Shown piece after piece: positions 7,621 through 19,615 of a stretch of 64,000 nt of DNA. The notes under the pieces are model-generated. The model was given only the letters and a program-made list of their open reading frames with translations. It was not told where the DNA came from and ran no database searches. The position numbers and the translations under genes are program-made. Each line of letters begins with the position of its first letter. Position 1 is the first letter of the stretch. Source of the DNA: Pelargonium tetragonum (lineage: Eukaryota > Streptophyta > Magnoliopsida > Geraniales > Geraniaceae); contig JAYMTL010000066.1 of the NCBI GenBank assembly GCA_036897445.1, forward strand, positions 36,667 through 100,666, in the 5' to 3' direction.

Positions 7621-10600
7621 TCAAAAAACTCCACGTCTCTGGGATGAAGTAAACTTAATTAGATAACAAAGATATGCCAAGAGGAACCCTGGGATAAATT
7701 ACAGAAAATCCACTTTGTCAGAATTGGATAAGATAATGAAAGTAACTAATAGAAAAAAGAGTAAGCAATAGGATACCAAAATATAAAGAAACAAAGAAAA
7801 AGGATAGGATAAGTGTTGCCAGTCAGTCCTTTGTCGAGTACCGGCCAAGAACTTAATGCATTTAAATTCTTATGTTATGCTACTATAACTGGAATGAATT
7901 TCACGCGCTAAAATCGCTTACAGAGCTACTTTTCGTTAGTTATCGGGGATTCGTTATTTATTCTCCGAAAGCTTTTTGTTCTCGAAATTGCACAAATTCT
8001 TTTTCTTTTTAACGGGGAACTTTGGGCCCCCTTTATTAACTAAACTCCGATTTGATAGGTATACGTTCTATTAGGGGTTTATCCAGTAACCTTGCCAGTG
8101 CCTCTTTTTAGCCAAAATGAATTTTGGGAGGAGATAAAGAGTCTTTTAATATCTTATTAAGAGCTCCATACCTTAGCAAAGTTTCAGTGTCACCCGTTTC
8201 CAGACTTCCAGACACGAATTACGCTTTTTCAAAAGGGAGTACCCGAGATTTTTGTGACCCTACTACCCAAGAATAAACCATGGATGGGAGTGACTAAAGA
8301 TGCTTTTATATTGCCATAAACCTAAAAAGAACATAAAGAGCCTTGTTTAGAGTTTTCCATAAGTTTATCCTACATTCTTTTAAGTTTTTGTAGGCATAAA
8401 AGGCTCTTCCAAGTAGTTTGGTCCCGTAATATTTATAAAAAAGAGCCGCATGCTTTTATTAAATATTAAAGGGTACTCTCATTAGTAGGCACGCCCCTTT
8501 AGTCTAGTGAATTAACACTACTCGTATTACTTTAAGCTTAAGTACTTGGGACTCCCTATACTAGATTCTCAAACTCAAATCGGGGAAATTCAAGTTTTTT
8601 ACTACTAAAATGCAAAAGCTTCAGGGGGTTAATCTATAAAAAAGAGCTATACAAAACAGGTTTACTACAGGAGATAATCTACTATTCATTTTTTGGGGGA
8701 GTTCAAGTCCCTTTGAACAGAAATTAAGTCGCGGATTACCGGATTTATACTTATAAGAGGGCTCTTAATTTGTCTATTATAACTTAAAACTTAAGACAAT
8801 TGTTACAAAAATCTTTAGCCGGGTTGTGTCTATAGAAAGATTCATAAACTTCTATAGCCCCGTTCTTTATTAGGCTTAAAAAAATTCTACCAGCATACTT
8901 TATAGGTAGCTCCGAGACTGAAAATTTAGGGTATGTAATAGTTATGTGTTACTAAGGCACCCTTGACATAGAATCTCTTATTCTTGCTTTTTATTAAAGT
9001 AAAGAGAGTAACTTTCAAAAGCAAAAGCTAGGGATTTCTTATCATTTTCTAGCCCTTAATTAAGATAAGGAAGTGTCTTTTTTTTCATTACTTATGTTAA
9101 GGAGGACCTCAAAAGTTTATTCACGTAAATAGAGTGACAGCTACCGTATGGGGTTGGGTTCCTTGGAATTACTTAAAGGTACAAAACTTTAGTCTTAGTT
9201 TTTTTTAGTGAACAAGGGAGTGCCAGTTCAAAATAGACTCTAAAGGACCTTTTTTCAGGGTCCCTACTTTGATTGAGAATTGCGGGGTTAGATTGAAAAG
9301 TACTGACTCTTTGTTTTTCCATTAGAACATACAAGTGTTATTCCAGCTGTTAAGCTTAGTTTAGTAGAGAAAATTTTTTAGGTTTCGCCAAGTGTCAGAA
9401 AAAGAAGCTTCCTTTCATATCAGAACTTCTCTAGCTATGGACTCTTTTGGATTGACTTATCCTTAGAGGCCAAGGCCTAAATAACTGGATTTTTGGCAGA
9501 CCTTCCTCGTGGGTATTATGTGTCCTGAAATTCGATTAAGAGAAGAGGGAATCCTTTTGAGTTGTTATAATAAAATAGAAAGCCGAGTTCCCTTACGCAC
9601 AACTAAATAAAAAAATTGAAACTAAAGTCTCTGTGAAAGATTTTTAACTAGGACGCAAGATACACTAAAGAAAGAGAGACTCTTTCAAGAAATTCTTGTG
9701 CAATTAAACACCAAAAAGTAAATAAAGGACTTCTATACAAACGTTATAAGAACCGGGTCTTTTTGTAAGTAACTCAATTCATAGTTCTAGCTTTTATAAA
9801 TAACTTCTTTCTTTTCTCCAACCAAAGTAGCTGCCCTAGGCTTTTCCTTATTGTTTTAACTGAGTACGGCTCTTAATAAAGTCCTCGTTCCTACTAAACT
9901 AAAAGAACCCAGATCTCTAAAGAATACTAATAGACTTTACAATATTTTGATAAAGAATAAGAGTATGCTATTTACATTGGGTTAACTTTGTTACCTAGAA
10001 TTCTCTAAGGAGAAGTCAGAACTTTATCCCTAAGTGTGGGGTAGTAGGACCCTGTATTGTCTAAGCAGTGCCAATGAATAAAAGAACAAAAAAGCGTATC
10101 GCCTGAAAGAGTCTTTTCTGGTCTACATAAAATAGAATCTTTTGTAATAGTAATAGATAAAAACTCCTCAGTAGAGACGGACTCTGCCTGCTGATGAGGG
10201 ATCCCATAGGTAAACTTCAAAAGAGTCCCTCTTAATTATTTAAGGAGAGGCCTTACAGGAATTTGTAAAATTAAGCAAAAAATTCTAAGAGAGCTTCGCT
10301 TCTATATAAAAAAAGGAAGAAAATACGAAGGATAAAACAAAAATATGCTATGAATGAATCTTAAGTACATAAGAGGTCAGCCTCATGGATCGGGGGTTAG
10401 ATAAATCACAGCAGTTTATGGAGTCCCTCGAAAGAAAAGATCAAACTAAAAAAACCTGTACGAGAAGTAGAACATTTCTCTCAAAACTAAAAAAAAAGTC
10501 CTAATAGTTTACTGCTCTATGTATAAGATATATGCTCCCTAGCGAAAGGAGGTCCGGCAGATCTTTTTTTTAGGCCGCATAAGTACATAAGTAAAAGGGT

Positions 10601-11000
10601 TTCTCTGTACAAGTCGCATGCACACAAAAGAAGTGGTTAAATAGAAGACTTTGTAACTGTGACGTGGATTCCTCGTAGATCAAAACGGAAAATTCTCCGG
10701 GTTGAAAAGCTTTTTTGAAGGCTCTTATGTTAATACAAGTATTCCCGTTAGGTTATTTCATACGGGTTCGCCATAAGGGAGACGGGGTTTTTATAAACTA
10801 TATGATCTAGACTCTGCCTTAGGAAGACCCCGATTGGTCGCTTAAACAAAGCATATCCTACTAAAGACACACACAGAGAAAGAGAAAAAGCTTAGCTCTT
10901 GTCTGTTGTTACATTTGCTTACAACTTTTTAAACTTATCGAATTCTAGTTTTTTTATAAAATCACAACTCAATTAAAAATATTAGATTATCTATAGCCAG
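7621..11000. other. AT-rich non-coding block without clear polarity
   Basis: No gene and no tRNA or rRNA signature was seen. The block is AT-rich DNA with short G/C clusters such as AAAGGGTACTCTCATT, AAAAGGCTCTTCC and GAGGACCTC. The ORF at 10005-10220 on the minus strand has no recognisable motif. A group II domain V-like word, GTACGGCTC (9856), has no partner. Confidence 0.6.
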
Positions 11001-12357
11001 AGAGTGGGGGTTTCTTTATTTGTGAATAGGTCTCCCCGTAACTAGACTTCAAGATCCATATCTAACATTCATCTCCCTAACCTAATGAATTTAAGCAAGG
11101 AAGGTTTTGTAAAATGAAAGAAATCCCTGCTTGTCGACAACTTTTTTATTATTTACTATAACTATTTTGAGACTCAGAAAGGCCCTTATTTAATACTGAC
11201 AGTACTCCGTACAGATTGAACTTTTATAAGATTCTAAGTTCTCTTCTTTGAAAAAGCCTTTTTCACAAATACAAGCTCCTATTATTAACTAAAACCTCAT
11301 CTACTGAGTACAAAAAATTCAACCATTCCTAAGAGGTACTAAGACTAAAGGTTTAGATTAGTCAGGATCCGGAAAAATAAGGCTATACAAGAATGCCTTT
11401 AACCAAAGAACTCTATACACAACATATTTCAAGTTTTAAAGTAGTTTTTTCTTTTTACTAAAGAGAAGGATCTTGGGAGTATAGTATTATGAAACACTGG
11501 AATTAAGACTTTTCCGTATATTTTATGAGAGTTAAGCAAATCTCTCCACTTAACTTAATCTTAATCATTAGATTCTGGTTTCAAGATAAGATCAATAACT
11601 TCAGTCAGTAAATTTATCACAGATGCATATATCAAAGTAAAAAAAAGCACTTCCTTAAGTTTCTTTCTAAAAGGTGCCCCATTTGACCTGTTTAGCGTAC
11701 TTTTTTATTATATCCTTCTTATCTTATTTCCTTAAAAAAGCATAAACTCCAAGAGAAGGATACAAAACCCGCTCTGTAAAAGCCAACCCTAGCTTTAAAC
11801 GAGAATTTGACTATCTTGACTGGTATTCTGCCTCTTAAACGAAGAAGGCTTCTTTAGAAATTATAGAAAGAACCTTCTGAACTATACTAACCAATAGAAA
11901 ACTTGGCATAATAAGAAAGGAATAGGTTACCAAACTTGATAGGTCAAGCTAGCAAACCTACTCTATTTTCAGAATGAACTCTCTTACTCACTCCCAAGAA
12001 ATTCACTACCCCTATTACTACATCTCTCTACAATATTCATAACCCGAAAGGAGTACCTAATAAATAAAGGAAAACCAAAGCCTTTTATCCCCCAATTCTG
12101 AATCTACCCCTCTCTCAAAACTAGGACTGAATCTAATATAGACCTGCTTTTTACTTAAAAGAAATTCCTCCTAGCTACATTCTGAGGGATATACCTTGCC
12201 TCCACTTATTGACTTTCTTCCCTCCTCCTTTCAAATAGAGTTTTTTAGTTCACAAAACCTAGGAGCACCCTTCAGCCTAATAATCCAACTAGTAAATCTA
12301 GATTCTCTAAGAGACTCGTAGAATCGCAAAGCACTGGTCAGACTAGGAAAGATCCTT

Positions 12358-12440
12358 CTTTTCATTCCTATTTGACTTCATTACAAAAGTCCCTTTTTAG
12401 TGAAGCAGTAACCTGTGAAAGGAGTATCCGATAAGAGAAA
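12358..12440 (+). repeat. Repeat I, copy 2
   Basis: This is the partner of 6536-6625 in the same orientation. The following short ORF (12415-12612, GTG start) does not align with the ORF of copy 1 beyond the first dozen codons, so no gene is called. Confidence 0.55.
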
Positions 12441-13349
12441 GTTCACCCCTGAGCTATATCTAGACTTTTATAGGACACTAGTGCCTTTTTCAATACCTCA
12501 ATTCAGTAAAAGTATGTATCTCTTTTATAGGGGGTTCATGTTCATACAACTTTTCTTGATTTTACATCTAAGGCTCGACTTTGATGTAACTGGATACCCT
12601 TTCTATAGCTAAATTTGAGTTTCTTGGTTTTCTGTAGTTGAAATTGAACAACGAAAAATGAAGCATTACCTCTTGACGAATTTTATACCCGTTTTTAAGA
12701 AAAAGGTAGTCGACGTATAGAATATAAAGTCTGACTTTTTGACTCAAAGGGAGTGCTCTGAACCCGAAGCCTGGGAACCCAAGACATTAGCTAATAGTTA
12801 CGCTTAGTATGAATTTATTTTAATATCTTTTTATTACAAAAAAATTCATCCATAAATAAATAAAGTCCATAAGTCCTTCCAAGCTATCCCGTATATTAGA
12901 AATTTTATGTCTTTTTTCTTTACTTCGTATTTCCAAAACTTCTTTGAGATAAGCTTGTCTTGGGCAGCCCTTTTTTAAAAATGAGCTAATTGTAATCCAA
13001 ATAAACCCATTAGAAACAAAGAAACAGACAGAATAGAGTAGCTCAAGGAATTTCCAGTTTTAGCTAAGATAAGAGGGGTACAAAAGAGAAAAATTTTGTT
13101 TCTCTTTTTATATCCAGCGTCTCTTTTCTTTAGAATTTAGAGTTGAGTATAGCCTATGGTGACCTATTTAGCACCCGATTTGACTATATCTTTTTGAATT
13201 GCTTTCTTATAGCCTTATAGACACTAGATTGGCTCCTTTTAACCGGATTAAGATACAACCCATTCATTTTTTTTGGAACTAGAACAACCCTTGAAGGATA
13301 GAGTAAAGAAAAGGGGAACTCTCCAAAATTTCTACGAGTCTATGAAAAA

Positions 13350-13420
13350 TCTTAATGTCACAAAGAAAACTAGCTTACTGAAAAAAGGCTAAAACAGGAA
13401 ATTTGTTACGTATGTAATAT
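13350..13420 (+). repeat. Repeat E, copy 3 (3' part)
   Basis: CACAAAGAAAACTAGCTTAC then TGAAAAAAGGCTAAAACAG, matching CACAAGGAAAACCTGCTTAC then TGAAAAGGCTAATACA in copy 1. Both are followed by ACGTATGTAAT or TACATACATAA. Confidence 0.65.
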
Positions 13421-13805
13421 CTTTCTCGTTTAAAAATCAAGCTTTCCTTTGCAAGACCCGGGCTTTGAAAACTTCTATCTCAGTCTAGAGAGCCCCACAA
13501 AAGAATGGAATTGGCCCGCTTGTAGATGCTGACCCTTTCATTTAATATAGAACTTTCTTGCTTTTATATATAGTTTAGAGCCCACGTTTACTAGGTAGGT
13601 TTCTTTAGAATTGAATGACTTCTAGGAGCTCCTAAACGGAACAGACTAAGTAAGGAGATTGTCTGTTAATTAATGAGCTTTCTAAATTTCTTTCAAATCC
13701 TTAAACAAGAGAGGTGCTCCTGCCCTTACCATAATACCTGCATTCAGTCCTCAGTACCTTTTCCTTAAGAGATGCTACCTACGAGCCTGTAAAATATACT
13801 GAACT

Positions 13806-13885
13806 CTATACTTAAAAGAGGGTAAACTGAATTCTTATAGGAGAAAGTCTACCTCGTTTACTAATAAGGAAGCCGAAAAAATCAA
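13806..13885 (+). repeat. Repeat M, copy 2
   Basis: This is the partner of 5440-5530, in the same orientation and some 8.4 kb away. It is followed by CCCCGAAACCGGAACCCTAG (13901-13920), whose AAC-GGAACCCTA core recurs at 15514-15533 and 17084-17101. Confidence 0.65.
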
Positions 13886-14164
13886 ACTTTGACTTGAGTA
13901 CCCCGAAACCGGAACCCTAGAATAAAGATAAAACTTCTTTTGTGTTTACTTGAGAGACTGCCTTCTTGACTTATCTTTATATTGGCTCTGCCTTGCCCAC
14001 GAGCCTGACTAACTTTATAACTAGAAGAACTGGAGCTCTTTAATTAAAATGAACCGGAATCTATTATAGAAAGTCGCTCAGTAGGAAACTCATCTACTTA
14101 CTCTTTCAAATTAGACTCCTTTACTAAAATGCACAAGAAAGGAAAAGCCCCTATCGCTAAATCT

Positions 14165-14228
14165 ACATTTCATATCTTGTTAACCGGGCAATCCCTTAAG
14201 GGTAGAATACCTGACAAGAGGAAAAACC
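14165..14228 (-). repeat. Repeat D, inverted copy
   Basis: The reverse complement reads TTTTCCTCTTGTCAGGTATT, CTACCCTTAAGGGATTGCCC and GGTTAACAAGA. The forward copy at 35370-35420 reads TTTTCCTGTTGTCAGGTATT, CTACAATTATGGGTTAGCTG and GTTAACGAGAC. The first 20 bases differ at one position. Confidence 0.7.
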
Positions 14229-14261
14229 CATACTCTCTACTTTATCTCTCTCAACTAACTT

Positions 14262-14385
14262 GCTTCTGAACTAGACCTCTTTTTTGTGTACCCTATTTCC
14301 CTTTTAGTTTAGTTGCAGCCCTTCCTACCCGGGTTTACCCGCTTGACTCCATTGACTTGAAATCCGGGGAATTCCTATCTTCGTC
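14262..14385 (-). repeat. Repeat G, copy with extended flank
   Basis: The + strand has TTGCTTCTGAACTAGACCTC, GTGTACCCTATTTCCC and AGTTTAGTTGCAGCCCTTCC. The reverse complement reads GAGTCAAGCGGGTAAACCCG, GGTAGGAAGGGCTGCAAC and GAAATAGGGTACAC. This matches 27972-28032 (GAGTGAAGTAGG, TTTCAACTAAATAAAGG, GAAATAGGGGACAC) and 31107-31142 (GAGTGAAGTGGGTAACCCC then CGGGTAG). Confidence 0.6.
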
Positions 14386-14589
14386 AAACCTATTAGAACA
14401 AGCCAATAAGAAACCTATCAAATGCAAATCGATTATGAATGAAACCTAAGGAAAAGTTTAGGGATAAACCAAAGCATGCTCCTCAAGTGTTTATTAGACC
14501 TAGAATAGAAACCCCTTGATGAAATCTAGCTATCCCACCAAGGAAAACCCTAAGAGACTCCTAGAATCCCAAAACACTTCTAGACTTCG

Positions 14590-14690
14590 AATACCCTTCT
14601 AAGCTTGCTTCTCCAGAACTAAACTTTTGTATCCACTCTTTATTTATTTGGTTTTTAGTTGCAACCAGAACTTTCCCACATAAAGCCTTA
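14590..14690 (-). repeat. Repeat G copy
   Basis: CTTCTCCAGAACTAAACTTT, TGTATCCACTCTTTATTTAT and TTGGTTTTTAGTTGCAACC. It parallels 16400-16485 (CCTTCTGAACTCGACCTAAT, GCGTCCACTATTTATTTGGT, TTGTTGCCAACGGACC). Upstream, both have a CTTTGAATACCC- or CTTCGAATACCC-like word. Confidence 0.65.
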
Positions 14691-16369
14691 TTGAAAGCCC
14701 GCGTCTGAATATCCCTACAAGAAGCTCTACTAACCTAATTAGAGCCTACCAACGACTTCCTTAAAGGGCATATTCATGACACTTAAAAAGAACCCCTATT
14801 TTACTTTACCTAAAATCAATGTCTAAACCCCTCTCCAAAGGATTCTTGGGGATATACCTTGCCTAAACTGACTCGCTTTACTTCCACCTTGGAAATAGAA
14901 CCCTGTTCAGTAAAAACGTCAAATTCAAGAATGTGAGATAAATTTTCAGTAAAAAACTTTCTATAGGAAATCTCTTTTAAGCTTCTAGACCCCTTATTTG
15001 AATTAGGAGTACTTATGAACCTGCATAACTTTCTCCAAAGCTATCCCAGATTTCTTCTTATTTAAGGGCTTCGCAACTTCTACTCTTTCCGAAACTCGGC
15101 CCCTGAATTCTGCAGCTCCTGACCTGAATAGCTTGTGCATACCCCCTTTCCCAAACCTGCTCTGTAACCTGTAACAAGGAATTCCCGCTTGTGAAACTCT
15201 TTATACCTTTAGACTGGATAGCCCTTTCATTCTTTCCTTTGAGATACTACTGCCCGCATTCATTTTAGTTAAATTACTTTCTTATAGTATCTGGAATCGG
15301 GAATCCTGTAAACAATAGAATGAACCTACTTAGAAAAAAAGGGACTCTATCCTATAAAATAGAAAACCGATTTACCTAGACTTCCTTCAGCGGTTAGAAA
15401 GCCTGGATTTAGCGTTTACCGGTGCTATTCCAATAAAATTCTCCTAAAAGATCCCTTGACTTTATAAATAAGGAATTCTGATCCAACCTTGCTTAGCGGA
15501 ACCCCTGACTTAATCCGAAACTGGAACCCTACTTCACTTCGAATTCTGGAAGACCCTACATTTTACTTACATTAGAAAACGTTTTATTTACTATAAATTC
15601 GCTTTATCAAGACACATTTCGGGCTCTTATTACGGATTTCCCAAGGTGTTCATATTTAGAATACCCACTAGCTTTATTAATTTGCTTTCTACACCTATTT
15701 CAGACTTTGGAATACCATACTTTTCGTGTCCTTATTTACTCGGATTTCTCCCTTTTCTATAACAACTAGCTCAAACTAACCCCAGGCTAAGCGCCTACCC
15801 AGCAACTTCTTTTTCCGTTAGATCTACATCTCCAGACATTTGAGAATCTAACAGCGCGGGAAAAACTTCTTACCTTAGACTAGAGCAAGGAAAAAGAAAG
15901 CAAGATTTTCTCTACTACGTAGCTCTGAAAACAAATTCACCAGCGACACACTCAGTTTCTTAATTGCATTACCTACACCTTTAAGGAACTCCCTCAATTC
16001 ATTAGATGATTTAGAGAAGCCTACTTCCGTTTTTTTAGAAAGAGACTTGTACTTGTATTCTGTATCTCTATCTCTATCTTCGATACCTTAACTTTCCTAG
16101 CTGCCCTTTCTTTACAGCCCGACTCAGATTATCCCGTATTGAATTGAATTCTTTGACTTGCTTCATCAAAAGGGGCGCTTCCCTCAAACTTGTGCTCATT
16201 TCATTTATTAATTCTAGAACAAGGAAATTCCCTACTACCACTATAAACCATAAACCTTTAGGCCTTTCTGAGAGCCAGCCCCGTGACTCTCTACCCCTCT
16301 TCTTATTAACCTATCTTCCCTATAAACTTTCACTTTAGAATGATCACTCTTTGGAGAACATTCAAATAC

Positions 16370-16490
16370 AAGAAGTTAAGTTCCAATCCCAAACTTTCAA
16401 ACTTTGAATACCCCTTCTGAACTCGACCTAATTCTTGCGTCCACTATTTATTTGGTTTTTTGTTGCCAACGGACCTGACTAGTGGATATC
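16370..16490 (-). repeat. Repeat G copy
   Basis: The blocks TTCCAATCCCAAACTTTC, TTTGAATACCCCTTCTGAAC, GCGTCCACTATTTATTTGGT and GTTGCCAACGGACC align with 14560-14690. A fourth, weaker copy (CCTTTATTTATTTGGTTGAA then TTGTCGCCACTT) is at 59831-59868. Confidence 0.6.
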
Positions 16491-16500
16491 CTGTTACTTA

Positions 16501-16535
16501 TTGACCTACCTGTTTAGAGTCAAAATTGACTGTAC
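16501..16535. repeat. Repeat F, copy
   Basis: TTGACCTACCTGTTTAGAGT CAAAATTGACTGT. It matches AGTCTAGAGTCAAGATTGAC TGTG at 17550-17573. Relatives with GACCTCTTTAGCACC then TTGACTATC lie at 13160-13190 and 17893-17920, and GACCTCCTTAGCACCC lies at 18551-18566. Confidence 0.55.
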
Positions 16536-17018
16536 CTTAATTTAATAATTTAATAGAAGGACTTTCGATAAAGGGCCTTATGACACTAAACCCAGAAAGA
16601 GCAAGCCTATGAGAAAAAACTTAGAGTGTTCCTACAAAGCTTAAAAGTTCCAATCAAGTCAAGCTAATAAAGAAGAATACGGATTCATTCAAACAGTGAC
16701 AATGTTTTATACCTCCAACGTATAGAGTGATTTGATCCTAAGTTTCACTCCTGAGTTAGGGCCTTTTTATCGACTTTTTATTTGCTTTGTGCTCCTCCTA
16801 TGCCCCCTATACTCCTCCTACTTCAATGTACAACCCCAAACCTAAAGGAACTCTTTTATAAAAACAAAAAGTTAGACTGGCTTACACCATCTCCAAAGCC
16901 GGAGGTAAACCCTCTACTTTATACTAGAAAACCGCCCCTGCAATATAAAAAGGGAAATCTCTGTTGAATTGAAACCAGCTATACCTTACGTGAACTCCCC
17001 GAGTTGAGTCCCAACGAA

Positions 17019-17305
17019 GAATTTCCAGTCAAACCTAAGAGAAAAGAAGACCCCGTTTACCTAGTTATGAAACCCTACAACCCAAAACGGGAACCCTAGA
17101 CTAGATAAAAAGGAACACCAAAATTCCCTGAACTAAAGAATTTCCCATTAAAAGCTCGTTTAAAACAGAGGACAGGCTAAATAAATCGTACAAAACAAAA
17201 TATCCATTATTAAGAAAGGGAAACTGAAAAAAATTTCTATCTCAATCGAACCCAGAAAATCCTAGAGTTTCCTGTCAAAGCTGGTTTCAAAAGGAGTATC
17301 AAAAC
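17019..17305. repeat. Repeat L, three spaced copies
   Basis: GAATTTCCAGTCAAACC (17019), GAATTTCCCATTAAAAGC (17138) and GAGTTTCCTGTCAAAGC (17265) are spaced 119 and 127 bp apart, which suggests an old tandem array with a unit of about 120 bp. Further relatives are GAATTTCTTGTCAAAACC (18148) and GAAAGTCCCATTGAAACC (18373). The latter also shares AACAGAGGA with 17165-17175. Confidence 0.5.
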
Positions 17306-17744
17306 CTCTATCATCAGTCAAAGTCAAAGAGGGGTACTCTTAACACCAAGAAATCCAACTAGGAAATCTCTATACTTTCTTCTTAATAAAAATCCTTTTT
17401 CATTTATAGTGCTCGGGAAACCCTATATCTATCATAAACCGACTAGCCCAGGCCTCTATTTGACCGATTTACAACCCATTCCCATTTCTAATGTCTTTTT
17501 AAGAACTTTCTTTAGTTTAGTGTTTAGAATCTTCTATCTTATATATATAAGTCTAGAGTCAAGATTGACTGTGTTTTATTCTACGAAACTGCTTACTGCT
17601 TAATTCCCTGCTTACAATTACAAAGAATGCCTATCCGGTAATCCCTAAAGATAGAGCACCGCTGCAACAAGAGTAAGCGCCTCTTTGACTGACTCTACAT
17701 ACATATATCCCCAGTTTAGTGAATAAGCTAGCATATAATACCTT

Positions 17745-17775
17745 ATAAATGTAGAAGTACCTGACAACAGGAAAC
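17745..17775 (-). repeat. Repeat D, inverted partial copy
   Basis: The reverse complement reads GTTTCCTGTTGTCAGGTACT then TCTACATTT, matching 35370-35394. Confidence 0.65.
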
Positions 17776-17839
17776 TCACCAATTCTGAATTCAAAGAGTT
17801 TCTATCTCAAGACTGCGCCCTTACGGGGAACTTCTTCAA

Positions 17840-17878
17840 AAAGAAGACAAAAAAACTATCTAGAATGTCAACTATCCT
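17840..17878 (-). repeat. Repeat A core, reverse orientation
   Basis: The reverse complement reads GTTGACATTCTAGATAGTTT, which matches the repeat A core GACATTCTAGATAGT. It lies in a C/A-polar block, so the element is inverted relative to the copies in T/G-polar blocks. Confidence 0.5.
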
Positions 17879-18873
17879 GAGTTTCCCTACCCGACCTCTT
17901 TAGCACCAAGATTGACTATCTTCCTTTTTAAATTACTTACTTCCATTTGCATTTGTACTTTATTCATAGAGGAGTCCTTTTTCTTAATACCAAACAAACG
18001 CTTTCTCTTCTTGCCTGGATTCCCTATAACTTGCTTAGAAAACTTCCCCTAGACTCATTCAGACCCTTGTGCTACTACTTCAGCTCAGCCCGCCTTTAGT
18101 AATTGAAACAAAGACAAAGGAAGATACCATAAAAACAGGCTCCTCAAGAATTTCTTGTCAAAACCCATAAAAAGAAATAGGAAGGGTCGAGAAAGTCACG
18201 GATCCCTGTGTTTATAAATCCCATTAATCCGCAAGGTGGGACTAGACTAGATAAAGCTACCATAAAGCAATAGGACAATAAATAAAAAAACCTTTGTTGA
18301 AAAAACCCCCTTAAACTAAGCGGGCAGAACCCCAGTAGAATAAAATCATCCCTAAAACCCTTCTCTAAAATAAGAAAGTCCCATTGAAACCTGGTAGAGA
18401 AACAGAGGAACTTGCGCGAAAGTTCCCCTTTAATAAACTTAAGGCCTTTCAAATCGAATTCTAATAAAAAAAACTTATTAGGGATAAGAATAAAACGTAT
18501 TGCTAATGCTCTTTTTAGTTTAGGTACCGATCAAGTTCTTTTCCCTATGAGACCTCCTTAGCACCCACTTTACTAGGTTTCTTTGGAATTTCCTGAATTC
18601 ACATTATAGATATTCGCTCTTTGTGAGTTAGCTAGATCCAGAATAGGCAAAAACCAGCACTCAATTGGAAGACCTACTATATTAAGTGAAGTGAAGCGGA
18701 AAAGCTATCCATAGACCTTGACCCTATACTTCTCTAAGAGAGGTTAAGCCCTTACCCTATTACAAGACTAGACTTACTAACACTGTAGTAAAAGTCAAAC
18801 TTCACTAATAGCAAATAGCACTCATAGAATAAGACACAAATCTAAAAGAAGCTTTAGCAGGAAAGCTAGGGCC

Positions 18874-18882
18874 CATAAGAGA
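18874..18882 (+). promoter_or_regulatory. CATAAGAGA nonamer (weak promoter candidate)
   Basis: This is an exact copy of the nonamer, but the upstream bases (GGGCCC) are not AT-rich as in typical plant mitochondrial promoters, and no gene follows. It is probably chance. Confidence 0.1.
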
Positions 18883-19584
18883 TTGACCCAGATTGAAGAC
18901 TTTAAAAAGGCTAGTTGCAGGTTCAGTCAAAAAACTCTGAAGTTTAGATCTATATCTGGAATCTCGATTCTCTGTACTTAGCTGCTGTTTCCCCATTAGG
19001 ACCTACTCAGCATCAGTTTTGACTCTTTTTATTTAGATGATTTATTATGCTTCTTTTGAATTGAATGACTTTATATAATTTCTAGAAGATATTCCATACT
19101 TGTTTACTTGCCCTCTTTTAGAATCCCAAAGTCTCCGAGTTTCACCGAATTTAGCTTATCCACCTTAGCATCTTAGAAGTAGAACCCGAGAAAAGGACAC
19201 CAGATCAAAGACTCTACCATTGATCAGAGTGAAAGGAACGAAGGAATACAAATCAAATGTAATTGCCCTAAAGTTACTCTCTGTTTAGAATATCAAAGAT
19301 TTGGAGTTTGAGTAGTTCGTAGGCCCCCCTTACCTACGTGACTAGGTTTATCTCTTATATAGAATTTCCTAATAAATAAATAAAAAACTCAAGCACTACT
19401 ATATTCTTAAAAAAGAGCCGTGACCCTGTTTTATGCGACACCCGATCCCTAAAGGTCTTCTATCTCTTGTATAGTTTCTAACCAATGCAAGTGGTTATTC
19501 TACCCGCATTACGGGGACCCTGGAAAAACCCCAATCTTCTTAGAAAACTAGATCCGAAAAGAATTTTATTTACGAAGCAGACTT

Positions 19585-19615
19585 TTTAATTATATACTGA
19601 CATAAGAGAAGTCTC
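19585..19615 (+). promoter_or_regulatory. Plant mitochondrial-type CRTA promoter candidate
   Basis: CATAAGAGAAG at 19601-19611 matches the established dicot mitochondrial core CRTAAGAGA plus its common AG extension. The AT-rich TTTTTAATTATATACTGA lies directly upstream. No gene follows within several kb, so if active it would make a non-coding transcript. About one exact CATAAGAGA is expected by chance in a window of this size and composition. Confidence 0.25.

Larger units (their letters stand above)
11001..19400. other. Long C/A-polar non-coding block
   Basis: This is the longest stretch in the window with CCTA, CTTAC, AACCC and ACTTTC words on the + strand, strongest from about 11.8 to 19.2 kb. 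It carries repeats I2, E3, M2, D2, D3, F, G and L and an inverted repeat A core. The ORF at 18144-18452 (minus, 102 codons) and several + strand ORFs of about 60 codons have no recognised similarity. No gene is supported. Confidence 0.6.

Noticed and set aside
9850-9870. GTACGGCTC and GAGCCG words (also 8440 and 19410) as group II intron domain V
   Set aside because: None has the matching partner strand, bulge and GAAA-type loop at the required distance.
18144-18452. 102-codon ORF on the minus strand
   Set aside because: No recognised motif. It lies over repeat L words in C/A-polar DNA, and its length is compatible with chance.
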